From: Pelagophyceae sp. CCMP2097
Taxonomy: Eukaryota; Sar; Pelagophyceae
DNA: 12,210 nt
Direction: 5' to 3'
NCBI GenBank assembly: GCA_026770575.1
Contig: MU657173.1
Span: 297,608-309,817, forward strand
Of the stretch, positions 1 to 8,217 are shown in pieces; position 1 is the first letter of the stretch, and the number at the start of each line of letters is the position of its first letter. The notes beneath the pieces were generated by a model. That model had not been told where the DNA came from. It saw only the letters and a program-made list of their open reading frames with translations, and searched no databases. The translations under genes were made by a program, and so were the position numbers.

Positions 1-40
1 TTTTTTTCTTCCCAAAGGTGGAACCTCGGATTTGCTGGGC

Positions 41-84
41 GACGGACAGACAAACGGACAGACAGACAGACAGACAGACAGACA
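41..84. repeat. GACA tetranucleotide microsatellite
   Basis: Seven perfect GACA units lie at 57-84. They are preceded at 41-56 by imperfect units with GGAC and AAAC variants. This is seen directly. Such tracts vary in length by slippage. Confidence 0.95.
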
Positions 85-117
85 TAATTGCCCCTGGTAA
101 TCCTTCAATCAAAGGAC

Positions 118-170
118 CCGAAGGGCCCTTGCCGTAAACTGACGTTGAATAAACGGCAAGGACCCTTCGG
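118..170. repeat. 18-bp inverted repeat with 17-nt loop
   Basis: The arm at 118-135 (CCGAAGGGCCCTTGCCGT) is the reverse complement of 153-170 except for one position, which would form a G-U pair in RNA. The loop at 136-152 is AT-rich. It could fold as a hairpin in a 3' region or be a remnant of a small inverted-repeat element. No target-site duplication was found at its edges. A 12-bp perfect palindrome (CAATAATTATTG) follows at 236-247. Confidence 0.85.
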
Positions 171-471
171 AACCTCAAAGACTTGCGCGGAGTGCGGGAA
201 AACTCGGATTAAAGTAAATATCGCTAAACTCAGACCAATAATTATTGTAAACTGTTTGATTAAAGTGAAGAACGACCCCGGGCCGCCGCTTTAAAGTACG
301 TACGCGGCCGCGGCGGCGAGCGCGCGGGCCTCAGGAGCAGGGTCGCGTGGAAGAGTGCAGGTGCCGAGCCCTGGAGGACGCTGCCAGTGACCGGCGCCTG
401 GCGCGGGCCCTCGAAGAGCTTTTTCCCATGGAAGGTTATCTTAAAAGTGCCTCTGGTGGGCGGTTGTGGGC

Positions 472-2224
472 TCAGGCTTCCTTGAAGCGGTCGATGTACC
501 GCTTGCACTTTGCGTGGAACGCGGCGTGGAGCTTCTCCGCGCCGCGCGTGTAGGGCAGCTGGAGGTAGAGGAAGAGAATGATTTCGAAGCGCGACCGCAG
601 CGGGATCCACCTCGCGATTTGCGCCACCGAGTCGTTCAGCAACGCCGCCTCGCGCGCCGCCAGGACCATCCAGTACGCCAGGAGCCGCGCCGCCTGCGAA
701 AGCGCTCGCGGATGGCGGCGCTCGCGGATGGGACCGGCCGACGGAGAAAGGCGCACCCGCGGGTCCTCGAAGTCGTCGACGCATTTGATCGTCGCCAGGA
801 GCGGCAGCACGTAGCCCACAGCGACGACGCCGAGGCGCACGGGCGGGCCTACAGAACCGGCTCGGCGCGGACCTCCGCTCTGCGGTGCGTTACCGATGGT
901 GCAGAGCGCGACGCCGCCCGCGAGGAGCAATACCCACGAGTCGCCGTCTCCAATCAGGTCGACCAAACCGCGGCGGAGGCTCTGGAGCCTCGATGCGAAA
1001 AAGGGCGGCGCGAAGAAGGAGAGCGCCGTTGAAGCCGCCGCGAGCGCGGGCTCGACTTTGGCCCATCGCGCGGCGAAGGCGGACGGCTTGGAACTCTGCG
1101 CCTTGCGCCGCGCCAGCGACGGCGCGACGGCCCAGGCGGCGGCGCGCACGGCGGAGAACGCGACGTCGACGGACCCCAGCAGCGGCAGCTGGAGCCAGAG
1201 GAGCATGACGCCTCGAAGCTCTAACGCGCGGAGACGCGCGCCGAGCGGCACCGCCGCCCAGGCGGCGGCGCCGTAGGGCGCCGCGACCACGGCTGCGCCG
1301 GCGGCGAAGATGGCCGCAAAGGCGCACCAGAACCGTAGAGCGACGCGGCACTCGTGCTCCGCGATTTGCGCGTCGGCACTGCGGCTCACGGCCAGCGCCG
1401 TTGACGCCGACGCCGTCGACTTTGCCGGCGACGAAACGCGCACCGACGCCGCCGGAGGCCCCTCGGCCGCGAGCCGCGCCGACGCCCGCGACGCGCACCT
1501 AGGCAGCGCGTGCCTCGAGCCGATGTGGGCGGGCGCTGCTTTGCGAGAGGAGCCGCTCTCGCGAAGATCCATCTCTCGCGAAGATCCCTTTGCGGCGCAC
1601 CGTGCGGCCATGTCTGCGAGGACGAGTTGGTACCCGAGGAGCGCCGCCGTCAGCTGCGGCGCCCGCCAGAGCGCGCGCGCCGTCTCGGGCGCGGATCGGT
1701 TGGCGAGCGTCACCAAAAGGAAGAACGCCGCGTGCGGCAGCCTACGCGCCGCCGTCGGCGAGCGTCGACCGCAAATGGGGTTTCACTCGCATGGCCGCCG
1801 CGACGCGCGACTTCTCCCCGATGGACCGGATGAACGCTAGGTACGACGCCTTGGCCCGGGCCTGGCTGCGTTCGATGGTGGCGCGGATGCTGATGAAGCG
1901 CTGCCTGACTCTGCGGACGAGGGGCGACGTCCGGAGCCAGCGCCTGAGGAGGTGGAGGACGACGAGGACGGCAGCGAGCGTTGCTTCAGCGACCAGCAAA
2001 GGCTTTGGCTGGTCCCTGGCCGCGACTAAGGCGCGCCGGCCGAGCGGCACGCCGACGAAGGCGGCCAGCGACGCCGCGGCGGTGACGAGGCGGTAGGCGA
2101 GGACGGCGACGTCTGTGGACCGGGCCCAGAGCTCCGAACCGAACTCGCCGGCCTCTGCATGTTCAAATGCGAAGACGGCCCACTTCTCCCGGGCCAGCTG
2201 CTGCAGCTCCATCGCGCGCTCCAT
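472..2224 (-). CDS. REEP/HVA22-like membrane protein with two TB2/DP1 modules
   Basis: The TB2/DP1/HVA22 family shapes endoplasmic reticulum tubules with hydrophobic hairpins. The 3' part (472 to about 1740) ends in a clear family signature: GYVLPLLATIK, then LLAYWMVL, RWIPLRSRFEIILFLYLQLP and YTRGAEKLH, close to the C-terminus. About 170 residues upstream, a weaker copy reads RFWCAFAAIF...VPLGARL...VMLLWLQLPLLG, so the domain appears duplicated. The 5' part (ATG at 2224 to a stop at 1742) holds two hydrophobic stretches and a basic amphipathic segment. The two parts are in different frames, so an intron (or sequence error) near 1654-1850 is needed. A GTGAAA donor at 1786 with a CAG acceptor ending at 1654 keeps frame; donors further upstream joined to the TAG ending at 1742 also can. 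The C-terminal identification is firm; the N-terminal join is inference, and two separate genes remain possible. Confidence 0.7.
849..893 (-). other. Candidate 45-nt in-frame intron in REEP-like gene
   Basis: On the minus strand a GTAACG donor and a TTCTGTAG acceptor bound 45 nt lying between two hydrophobic segments. Its length is a multiple of three and it has no stop in frame. Retention inserts 15 residues rich in Gly, Pro, Arg and Ser; removal joins ATC-G to GC-CCG, giving IGPPVRLG. Removal gives the more continuous membrane segment, but the sequence alone does not decide. Confidence 0.4.
1556..1587. repeat. 15-bp direct repeat, period 17
   Basis: CTCTCGCGAAGATCC occurs at 1556-1570 and again at 1573-1587. 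It lies in the poorly conserved linker between the N-terminal part and the first TB2/DP1-like module of the REEP-like gene. A 17-bp duplication would shift the reading frame if it arose within coding sequence, so the linker may be partly non-coding or the frame around it altered. Confidence 0.9.
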
Positions 2225-2353
2225 GGCGCTCCGCGGCGAGCGCGAGACCAACGTTGCAACTGGGTGCGGCAATGCGGCACTGCGGCTTTGGCGACTCAAC
2301 AATCCAACCGCGGTCAAAAAGTTTACGGCCCGGGTTGGTGGGCGTCGCGCGCC
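2225..2353. promoter_or_regulatory. Divergent intergenic region, probable shared promoter
   Basis: Only 129 bp separate the minus-strand REEP-like ATG (2224) from the plus-strand glycosyltransferase ATG (2354), so both promoters and both 5' leaders must fit here or overlap the genes. Two overlapping short palindromes (CAACGTTG and GTTGCAAC) lie at the left end, and the stretch has an AT-richer core around 2285-2325. No TATA box is evident. The role is inferred from gene arrangement. Confidence 0.45.
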
Positions 2354-4453
2354 ATGGTGCGCGAGCAGAAGCGGGCGCCGGCGCTCCTCGTCGCGGTCTT
2401 CGCCGGCGCGGTGGGGCTGCTGACCGGCTTTGCCTTTGGACACACGCGATGCTTGCACGAGGTCGCGCCGAGCGGCCGCGCGCTCGCGCCCAGGCCCCCA
2501 GACCTCTCGGAGTGCACCGCCGCGCGCACCGTGAGCCCGCGGCCCCAAAAGTTTCGCCGACGACGGCGTTGGTAGGCGGCAGAGGACGCGGGTCGGCTTT
2601 TGGAAGCGGCGTCTTTGCGCATCGAGGCTTTGGAGGGGACGCGCTCTGCGTTCGAGGCGCACCCCAAGGCGCAGGACTGCGAAACGGTCGCCGAGGAGCA
2701 CGTTTCTCGCATGGCGGACTTGGAGGAGCAAGTTTTGGACCTCACGGCCGCCGCGGAGCGTGCGTCGCCGCCGGCCCGCCGCCGCGGCGAAGCTCGAACG
2801 CAGGCGACGCGGCCGGCGCGTCGAGCACGACGAGTGCGGCGAGCGCGGACAAAAATGGATGGATGTCTGCGACGTCGTGGAAGGAGGCGCGGTCGGTGGA
2901 CCGTGAAAAGCTCTGGAAGTATCTCCTCGGCGGCTTCCCCTACGTCAACCGCGCCTCGATGTCGCGCGGCGCACTCCTCCTGACCAAAGGGACCAAGAAA
3001 GGTCCGTCGGCGTCTGGGGCGCACGCTCGCCGATCTTCGAGTCGGGTAGGCAAGCGCGGGGCCAAGCCGAAGTACGCCAACGGGTTCTACGAGGCGGGCG
3101 AGTGCACCGAGGTGGACGTCGTGGTGGTGTCGAACAAGCCAGGCGTCTGCCTCGCCGTCTTCGACTCTAGGCTGCCCATATACACGACGTTGCGCGTCGA
3201 CGGCACGCGCGGCGTCCTCCTAGAGGCGCAGCTCAAGGCCGCGTCGCCCAAGCTGTACAAGCCAAAGAACCCCGGCGTCTACACGGACGCCAAGCTCGCC
3301 GGGCGCGCCTTGATCCTCGGCCAGTCTGAGACGCGCCCAAAGCCGCGTATCATCACAGAGGCGGCGGATTCAATTGGCGCCTTCGTCGACGCCAAACCCA
3401 AACTGCTTCGCGAGGTGCAGGCGTTGATCACGGAGCGCAAGCTCGGCCGGCGCCAGGGCACCGTCGTCGTCATGGTGACGAATTTGGGGACGCTGGACTT
3501 GGTTGCGAATTTTATTTGCTCCTGCCACTCGTCGGGCCTCGCACGCGCATTGGAGTCGACGCTCGTCTTCGCCGCCGACGACGACACGCGTCTGAGTGTG
3601 GAGCACATGGGAGTCGCCGCCTATTACTCTGCGGGGCTCGGCGAGCTGCCCACCGAGGCCGCGACAAACTATGGGGACTACGCCTTCACACGGATGATGT
3701 GGCTCAAGACCACATCCGTCTTCCTCGTCTCCGCGCTCAAGTACTCTGTCATTTTTCAAGACGCGGACGTCGTTTGGTAAGTGCCTTTGTGCCGAGGCGA
3801 GGGGGCGCCTTTCGAGGCGGAAAGGTAGGCTGCGCGACCCCATCGACTTCTTCTGGGCGCCCGAGACGGCGGATCTGGAGGTGGACACGGTCTGGATGGA
3901 CGACGGCGCGCGGTCCATGCGCTTCACGCCGTTTTACGCCAACTCCGGCTTTTACTTCATCCGGAGCAACGACAGGACCAGGCTCTTCATGTACCGCATG
4001 CTCATGTCGTACGACGACGTTCTGGCCCAGCGGTCGCACCAGTCGGCGCTCATCACGCTGCTGCTGGAGCACGTGGCCCGCTACGGCCTCACCGCCAACG
4101 TCCTCGACGCGAGCGAGTTCCCGCAAGGGGCCGTCTTCCACCACGACAAGGATACGATCCAAGACTTTGTCGACGGACGGAAGGAGCCCTGGCTCTTTCA
4201 CATGTGCTGGACGGCCTCGCGGACGGATAAGCTTCGCTTCTTCAAAAACCTCGGCCTCTGGTTCCTCCAGCCCACGTGCGACCTCGCGCGATGGCAGGGC
4301 TACAAGCCCCAAAGCGCCGAAGACGGCAACAAATTGGACGCAAGCAAATGCTGCCTCGGCAATGTGCCATGGTCCGTCCCGACGCCCTACACAGACGTCA
4401 TCATCACCTCGTCCAGGCCCGCAAAGGCCGCCGACGAGGAACCCGGCGACTAG
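2354..4453 (+). CDS. Type II membrane glycosyltransferase, GT77-like
   Basis: Predicted to transfer a sugar from a nucleotide donor in the Golgi or ER lumen. Exons: 2354-2530, 2576-2759, 2804-3776 and 3829-4453, with introns of 45, 44 and 52 nt (GTGAGC..TAG, GTGCGT..CAG, GTAAGT..TAG). Every junction keeps frame, giving 652 residues. Residues 8-29 are one hydrophobic signal anchor after a basic N-terminus. Exon 2 encodes a heptad-like stem (LLEAASLRIEALE..., MADLEEQVLDL). The catalytic part has VTNLGTLDLVANFI, a DxD metal/nucleotide motif in FQDADVVW (about residue 440), which splicing continues as LRDPIDFFWAP, then NSGFYFIRS and HQSAL. This matches the Nucleotid_trans (PF03407) group that includes plant arabinosyl- and xylosyltransferases of GT77. 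Sugar and acceptor cannot be read from sequence. A fourth in-frame intron (3002-3049) is possible, giving 636 residues. Confidence 0.87.
3002..3049 (+). other. Candidate 48-nt in-frame intron in glycosyltransferase
   Basis: A GTCCGT donor and GGGTAG acceptor bound 48 nt with no in-frame stop. Retained, it adds 16 residues (Ser/Arg/Ala-rich, with GAHARRSSSR). Removed, the protein reads TKGTKKGKRGAKPKYANGFY. The same TAG-G acceptor style is used by the certain introns of this gene. Confidence 0.5.
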
Positions 4454-4555
4454 CAACCAACGGCCGCCCTAATCTTTCGAATTCATCTCAACAGACGTGG
4501 CACCCGCGGCCGTGGCACAAGAAACACGTTTTTTAGACTGTCATTCACACGGTGG
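4454..4555. other. Short convergent 3' intergenic region
   Basis: About 100 bp separate the glycosyltransferase stop (plus strand) from the C1D-like stop (minus strand). Both 3' untranslated regions must lie here or overlap, so antisense overlap of the two transcripts is likely. No further element is seen. Confidence 0.6.
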
Positions 4556-5421
4556 TCATTGGTCCGTCGACTTTTTGCGCCGCTTTTGCTTCTTCGAAGA
4601 AAACTTCTTCGATGAAGACGCGTCCTCCTGCGGCGGCTGCCGCGGCGTTGTCCGCGCCGCGGGAGCGCCGGCGTCGCCGGCGCTCTTCCGCTTCGCCGGG
4701 GCGCCGTTGGCCTAGTTAGCGCTGTCGGCGATTCGGCGACTCGGGCGCCACTCTAGAAGCACGGTGCCATGGTTCGGAGAATGTAGGAAATGTGGTTCGT
4801 CAGGTTGCGGCGCGCCACGTTTCCGCGGCGGCGGCTCAGGAATTTTGATAGAAAAAGTGTTCTTCGTCACGACCATCGCGGGATTGAGGCCCCTCGCAGG
4901 AGTGTCGACTTGCCTCGCCGCTGAGCGCGGCGGTGATCATGCGGTGCGACGCCGCCTGGTCCACGCGCAGAGCCGGCTTGGCGTCGGGCTTGAACAGCGC
5001 CGCCGCGCCCTCCTCCTGCACCTTTTCCCGCACGCGCTTCATGTACACCTTGACGCCTACCAGACGAGCAAGGCTGCGGACCCAAAGCGCGAGGGACCCA
5101 AAGCGCGGCGCGCTGTTGCATCGAGAGGCGCGAGTCTTCGGCCCGGCGCGCGTCTTCGGGGCGCTGGTCTTCACGGTCGAGCTCTGCCCGGACGGGGTGG
5201 TTTGCGACGGGCGCGCCGCGCGCCTTGAGGAGGACGTGGAAGAGGGAAGACGCTGCAAAGGCCAGCGAGACATTGAGCGACGCCTGCTCCGTTCGACTCA
5301 GCGCCGCCGCAAAGGCGGCTTGCGGCGTCTCCAGCACCGGCAGCAGCGCGTTCTCGACGTGCGCCAGCGCCGCGTCCAGCGCGCGCACCTGCGCCAAAGC
5401 GTCGGGCTCCGCGGACGCCAT
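4556..5421 (-). CDS. C1D/Rrp47-like nuclear exosome cofactor
   Basis: C1D (yeast Rrp47/Lrp1) binds Rrp6 and structured RNA and helps the nuclear exosome process 5.8S rRNA and small RNAs. Exons on the minus strand: 5421-5175, 5056-4914, 4711-4556; 181 residues, close to the yeast length. The Sas10/Utp3/C1D domain shows a helical N-terminus, SLAFAASSLFHVLLKARG, the HPVRAELDR signature, and, across the first junction, VKVYMKRVREKV, matching the family's HPVKxELER...YMxRVK pattern. The next segment RVDQAASHRMITAALSGE also fits. Exon 3 encodes a lysine-rich tail (SSSKKFSSKKQKRRKKSTDQ) suited to nuclear import and RNA binding. Intron 1 (5174-5057) is GT-AG in phase 1; intron 2 (4913-4712) fits only as GC-AG in phase 0. 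The start is the first ATG of the frame. Confidence 0.88.
4712..4913 (-). other. GC-AG intron of the C1D-like gene
   Basis: The donor reads GAG|GCAAGT, a near-perfect GC-type 5' splice site, and the acceptor GCTAACTAG|G, whose CTAAC also resembles a branch point. Length 202 nt. A GT donor three bases further on (GTCGAC) would break the frame with this acceptor. The intron is AT-richer than its flanking exons. No terminal inverted repeats are seen; the two ends share only AGGC. Confidence 0.75.
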
Positions 5422-5703
5422 CGCAGAGACGGTCGCGTCGCCAACTTTCAGCGAGTCAAATGGGTTTTATTCCGATGATTGTCGGAGGTCGCGACGAGCC
5501 ACGCCCAGTCGAGCTAGGCAGCCCCCGGCCCCGCAATCGCAAGGCGGCGACCGACGGAGTTCCAACGCCGCGGAGTCGGGTCAAAGTGCAGGGATGCTTG
5601 AGAGAGGGCTGTGGGAGGCGCCGCCGCCGCGGGTCGTTTGATCGGCGCCGTCGCGGGCGGCGCTGCTCGCCGCCGGGTCGCGCGTCGAGTGGTCGGAGGC
5701 GCG

Positions 5704-8217
5704 TCAGTCGATTGCCAAACCGAGTTCAAACGCGATCCTGCGCGCGGTGAGGCGGTTGGCGCCGAGGTCGAAGAGCGTCTCCTCGAGGTTTGGCTTGGAC
5801 AGGCTGGCGAGGAACTTCGAGTCGACTCGGGCTTGCCGGATGGCCTCTGCGATTGGCGCGAACGAGGGACCGAGCTGTTCCACTTTCTGCGCAAGCTGCT
5901 CCGCCGAGAGGCCCGAGTCGTCCTTCTTGCTCGAGAAGACGCCGCCCGTCGCCGCAGACACGGCCTTGCGCAGGCCGCGGAAGAGGCCCTTCTTTTCTTC
6001 GGCCTTTTTGGCGGAGCCGGGCGCCGACGCAGTCCGCACCGGCCCCTCGGGGTCCGGCTGCGGTGACGGCGGCTCTTCCGAGGGCCGGTCCCGCCCGTCT
6101 TCCGGCGGCGGCTGCTGCCACTGGGCAAACGGCGGCGGCGCGGCGCCGGACGTCGAACGCCTCGCCGGCGCCACCGCATGCCTCGGCGGGCTGGCCTCTG
6201 GAATGCTCCGCCTCGGCTCGGGCGGCGGGAGCCGCGGCTCGTGCGGCGGCGGCCGCTGCACGACGCGCGCCGGCGCGGGCTCGTTGGGCTCGTCGGCCTT
6301 GTCATCGGGCTTCGGGCTCTCGTCGGGCTCGTCGTCGAGGTCCACCGCGACGTCGTCGTCGGACTCAGCTTCGGACTCGCGCGGATCGGGCACGGGCGTG
6401 GGCGGCGTGGGCGGCGCCGCGCCCGGCATCGTCGATCTGCGCACGACGGGCGGCCCGACCGGGAAGAGGGCCACCGCGCCGGGTGGGAGCCACCTGGGCT
6501 TGGCGACCTCTTCGCCGTCCTCTTCTGGGAGAGGGGCCTCCTCGGGCGGCGGCGCGGCGGCCTTGGGCATCGTCGGCGGCGGCGCGGTCTTGGGCACCGG
6601 CGGCGGCGGCGTCACGGCCTTGGGTATCGGCGGCGGTGGTGCCGCGGCCTTTGGCATCGGCGGCGGCGCCGCCGCGGGCGTCGGCATCGGCGGCGCCGCG
6701 GCGGCGGCCTGGGGCATCGGAGGCGCGGCGGCCTTGGGCATCGGAGGCGCGGCCGCTTGGGGCATCGGAGGCGTGGCCGCCTTGGGCATCGGCGGCGGCG
6801 GCGCCGCCGGCGTCGGCATCGGCGGTGGCGCCGCGGCGGCCTTAGGTGCTTCGGTGGCCTTGGGCATCGGTGGCGGTGCCGCGGCCGCCTTGGGGATCGT
6901 AGGCGCGGCCGCATGCGGCATAGGCGGCGGCGCCGCGGCGGCCGTCGGCATGGGCGGCGGTGCTGCGGCAGCCTTGGGCATCAGCGGCGGCGCCTGCTCC
7001 GTCGGCGGCGCGTCGGCGGGCTCTCGCGGGGACGGCGCCGGGTCCGCCGCTGAGGCTTGGTCGGCCTCGGACGGTCGGACTTCGGAGGGTCGGGCCTCGG
7101 ACGGCCGGGCCTCGGACGGCCGTGCTTTCTCGTCGCCGTCCTCGGCCGGCGGCGGCGGGGCGAGCTCCTCGACGGGCTCCTCGGCGATGGGCTCGACGAG
7201 GGCCTCGACGATTGGTTCGACGGTCACGTCGCTCATCACCATTTTTTGCATCGTCTTCCTCCGCCGCGGCGCGGCGACCGTCGCGCGTTGCTGCACCGCG
7301 AGCGGCTCCGCCGCAGCCTGCGCGGCGTCCGCGGGCGCCGCCTCGCCGCCGTCCGCGGCGGCCTGAGCTGCTGCTGCCTCGTTTGCGGCGGCCTCGTCGG
7401 CGGCGGCAATGTCCGCCTCGACGGCGGCGAGCTCGCGGCGCAGCTCATCGGCCGGAGCGTCTGCCTGGCGCTCCGCCTGCCGGACCTGCGCCTCGAGGCG
7501 CGCGCGCTTGGCTTGGAGGTCCGCGGCGCGGTCCTCCTGCGCCGTCGAGCCGCGGCGTTCGGGCGCCGTGTTGCGCGGCGGCCCGCCCGTCGCGGCGGCG
7601 GCGAGCTTGCTCATGTCGAAGCCCGACGACCGCAGGCCGGCGAGGCGCTCGGCGATAGCGCTGCTGCGCGCGCCGCGGGCCGGCGCCGGCCGGTCCTCAT
7701 CCTTTTTCTTCTCGTCCTTATCACCGAACATGGCCCGCTGTCGCTCGAGCACAGACGACGAAACGGGCCGCCGCGCGGCCTACGGGCGAGTAGGTCCACC
7801 GGGCGACCGGGGGCGGAACGGCGCCGCGCAAAGACGCACGCCAGTCCTCGAGCCGGACAGCGGCCGCTCCGTGGACGACGGTCGCTCGGTGGACGAGGGC
7901 CGGACCATCTTCGGCCTGCGAGCGCGGAGTGGGCACGCGCGGCGGCAGTAGAATGGACTAAGCATCGCGCGGCCGACGCGAAGCAACAGACGATAGACTC
8001 ACAGCCCGTCGTCGCCAGCGAGGATCGGGAGGCCGTCGTCGGGCATCGGCGGCGGCCGCCCCGGCGGCGCGTCGCCGGAGGGCATGGGCGGCGGGCGGGA
8101 CGGCGGCTTGTCGCCGGGCATGGGCGGCGGGCGCGACGGCGGCGCGTCGCCGTGCGGCATCGGCGGTGGGCGCGACGGTGGCGCGTCGCCATGCGGCATC
8201 GGCGGGGGCGGGCCCAT
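5704..8217 (-). CDS. Proline-rich repeat protein with coiled coil and SAM-like domain
   Basis: No named family recognised; 788 residues. Exons: 8217-8003, 7915-7840, 7779-5704, with introns of 87 nt (GTGAGT..CGCAG) and 60 nt (GTGCGT..CGTAG), both frame-keeping (phases 2 and 0). Order: residues 3-59, about four 12-13-residue repeats like RPPPMPHGDAPPS; 77-90, RPSSTE twice; 134-166, a short amphipathic stretch ending in GGPP; 178-236, a charged Ala/Glu coiled coil; 317-336, four RPSE(A/V) units; 356-511, many PPPMPKAAA-type repeats; 566-599, acidic; 718-788, a helical domain ending DLGANRLTARRIAFELG, like a SAM domain. PPPMP tracts typically bind profilin, SH3, WW or EVH1 modules, so a scaffold role in actin or signalling is a reasonable guess only. 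The ATG at 8217 has A at -3. An internal ATG at 7731 would drop the first two exons. Confidence 0.8.
6538..7005 (-). repeat. Degenerate PPPMPKAAA coding repeats
   Basis: About 155 codons of short units alternating PPPMP (variants PPMP, PTIP, PPPIP, PPPVP) with Lys/Gln/Thr/His and Ala runs. Units differ in length (about 8-12 residues) and in codons, so this is an old, drifting array rather than a fresh expansion. It explains the long Gly/Ala open frames on the opposite strand. Confidence 0.9.
7063..7122 (-). repeat. Four 15-bp RPSEA coding repeats
   Basis: Four consecutive 15-nt units encode RPSEA, RPSEA, RPSEV and RPSEA. The period keeps frame, and two of the units are nearly identical at the base level. 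They echo the RPSSTE pair encoded in exon 2 of the same gene. The serines followed by Glu are plausible kinase sites (inference). Confidence 0.9.
8041..8211 (-). repeat. 36-39-bp PPPMP-GDAPPSR coding repeats
   Basis: About four and a half units of 13, 13, 12 and 13 codons, each PPPMP followed by a Gly-Asp segment and PPSR/PPGR. The first two copies are almost identical in DNA, suggesting recent duplication. This is the first exon of the proline-rich SAM-like gene. Confidence 0.9.

Larger units (their letters stand above)
1..471. other. Gene-free left flank, AT-richer block
   Basis: I see no supportable gene in this stretch. The first 290 bases or so are clearly richer in A and T than the rest of the window, start with a short T run, and hold a GACA microsatellite, an 18-bp inverted repeat and a 12-bp AT palindrome, listed separately. 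From about 290 on, the composition switches to the GC-rich background and runs into the 3' end of the minus-strand REEP-like gene (stop at 472). A 68-codon open frame at 88-294 has a CxxC but no family resemblance. The block could be intergenic DNA or the decayed end of a mobile element; I cannot tell. Confidence 0.6.

Noticed and set aside
88..294. Small plus-strand frame with a CxxC motif in the left flank.
   Set aside because: It covers the hairpin and simple repeats, has no family resemblance, and starts at an arbitrary codon.
2167..2803. Continuous plus-strand frame extending the glycosyltransferase upstream without introns.
   Set aside because: Its translation here is Arg/Gly-rich with no anchor. 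The spliced alternative gives a signal anchor and coiled-coil stem with three exactly frame-matched junctions.
4497..4715. Plus-strand frame of 72 codons with a Phe/Cys-rich stretch.
   Set aside because: It is antisense to the lysine-rich last exon of the C1D-like gene.
4712..4913. Definite introner transposon in C1D intron 2.
   Set aside because: I looked for an 8-bp target duplication and terminal inverted repeats; only AGGC is shared at the ends, so the origin is unproven.
5747..7366. Long plus-strand Gly/Ala-rich open frame of about 540 codons.
   Set aside because: It is the complement of the Pro-rich repeat array; GC-rich repeats stay open in several frames. The minus strand has spliced exons, varied domains and a SAM-like end.
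7999..8217. Stand-alone 72-residue PPPMP repeat gene.
   Set aside because: Its stop lies inside a consensus GTGAGT donor, and splicing to 7915 and then 7779 gives one continuous frame into the large Pro-rich gene.
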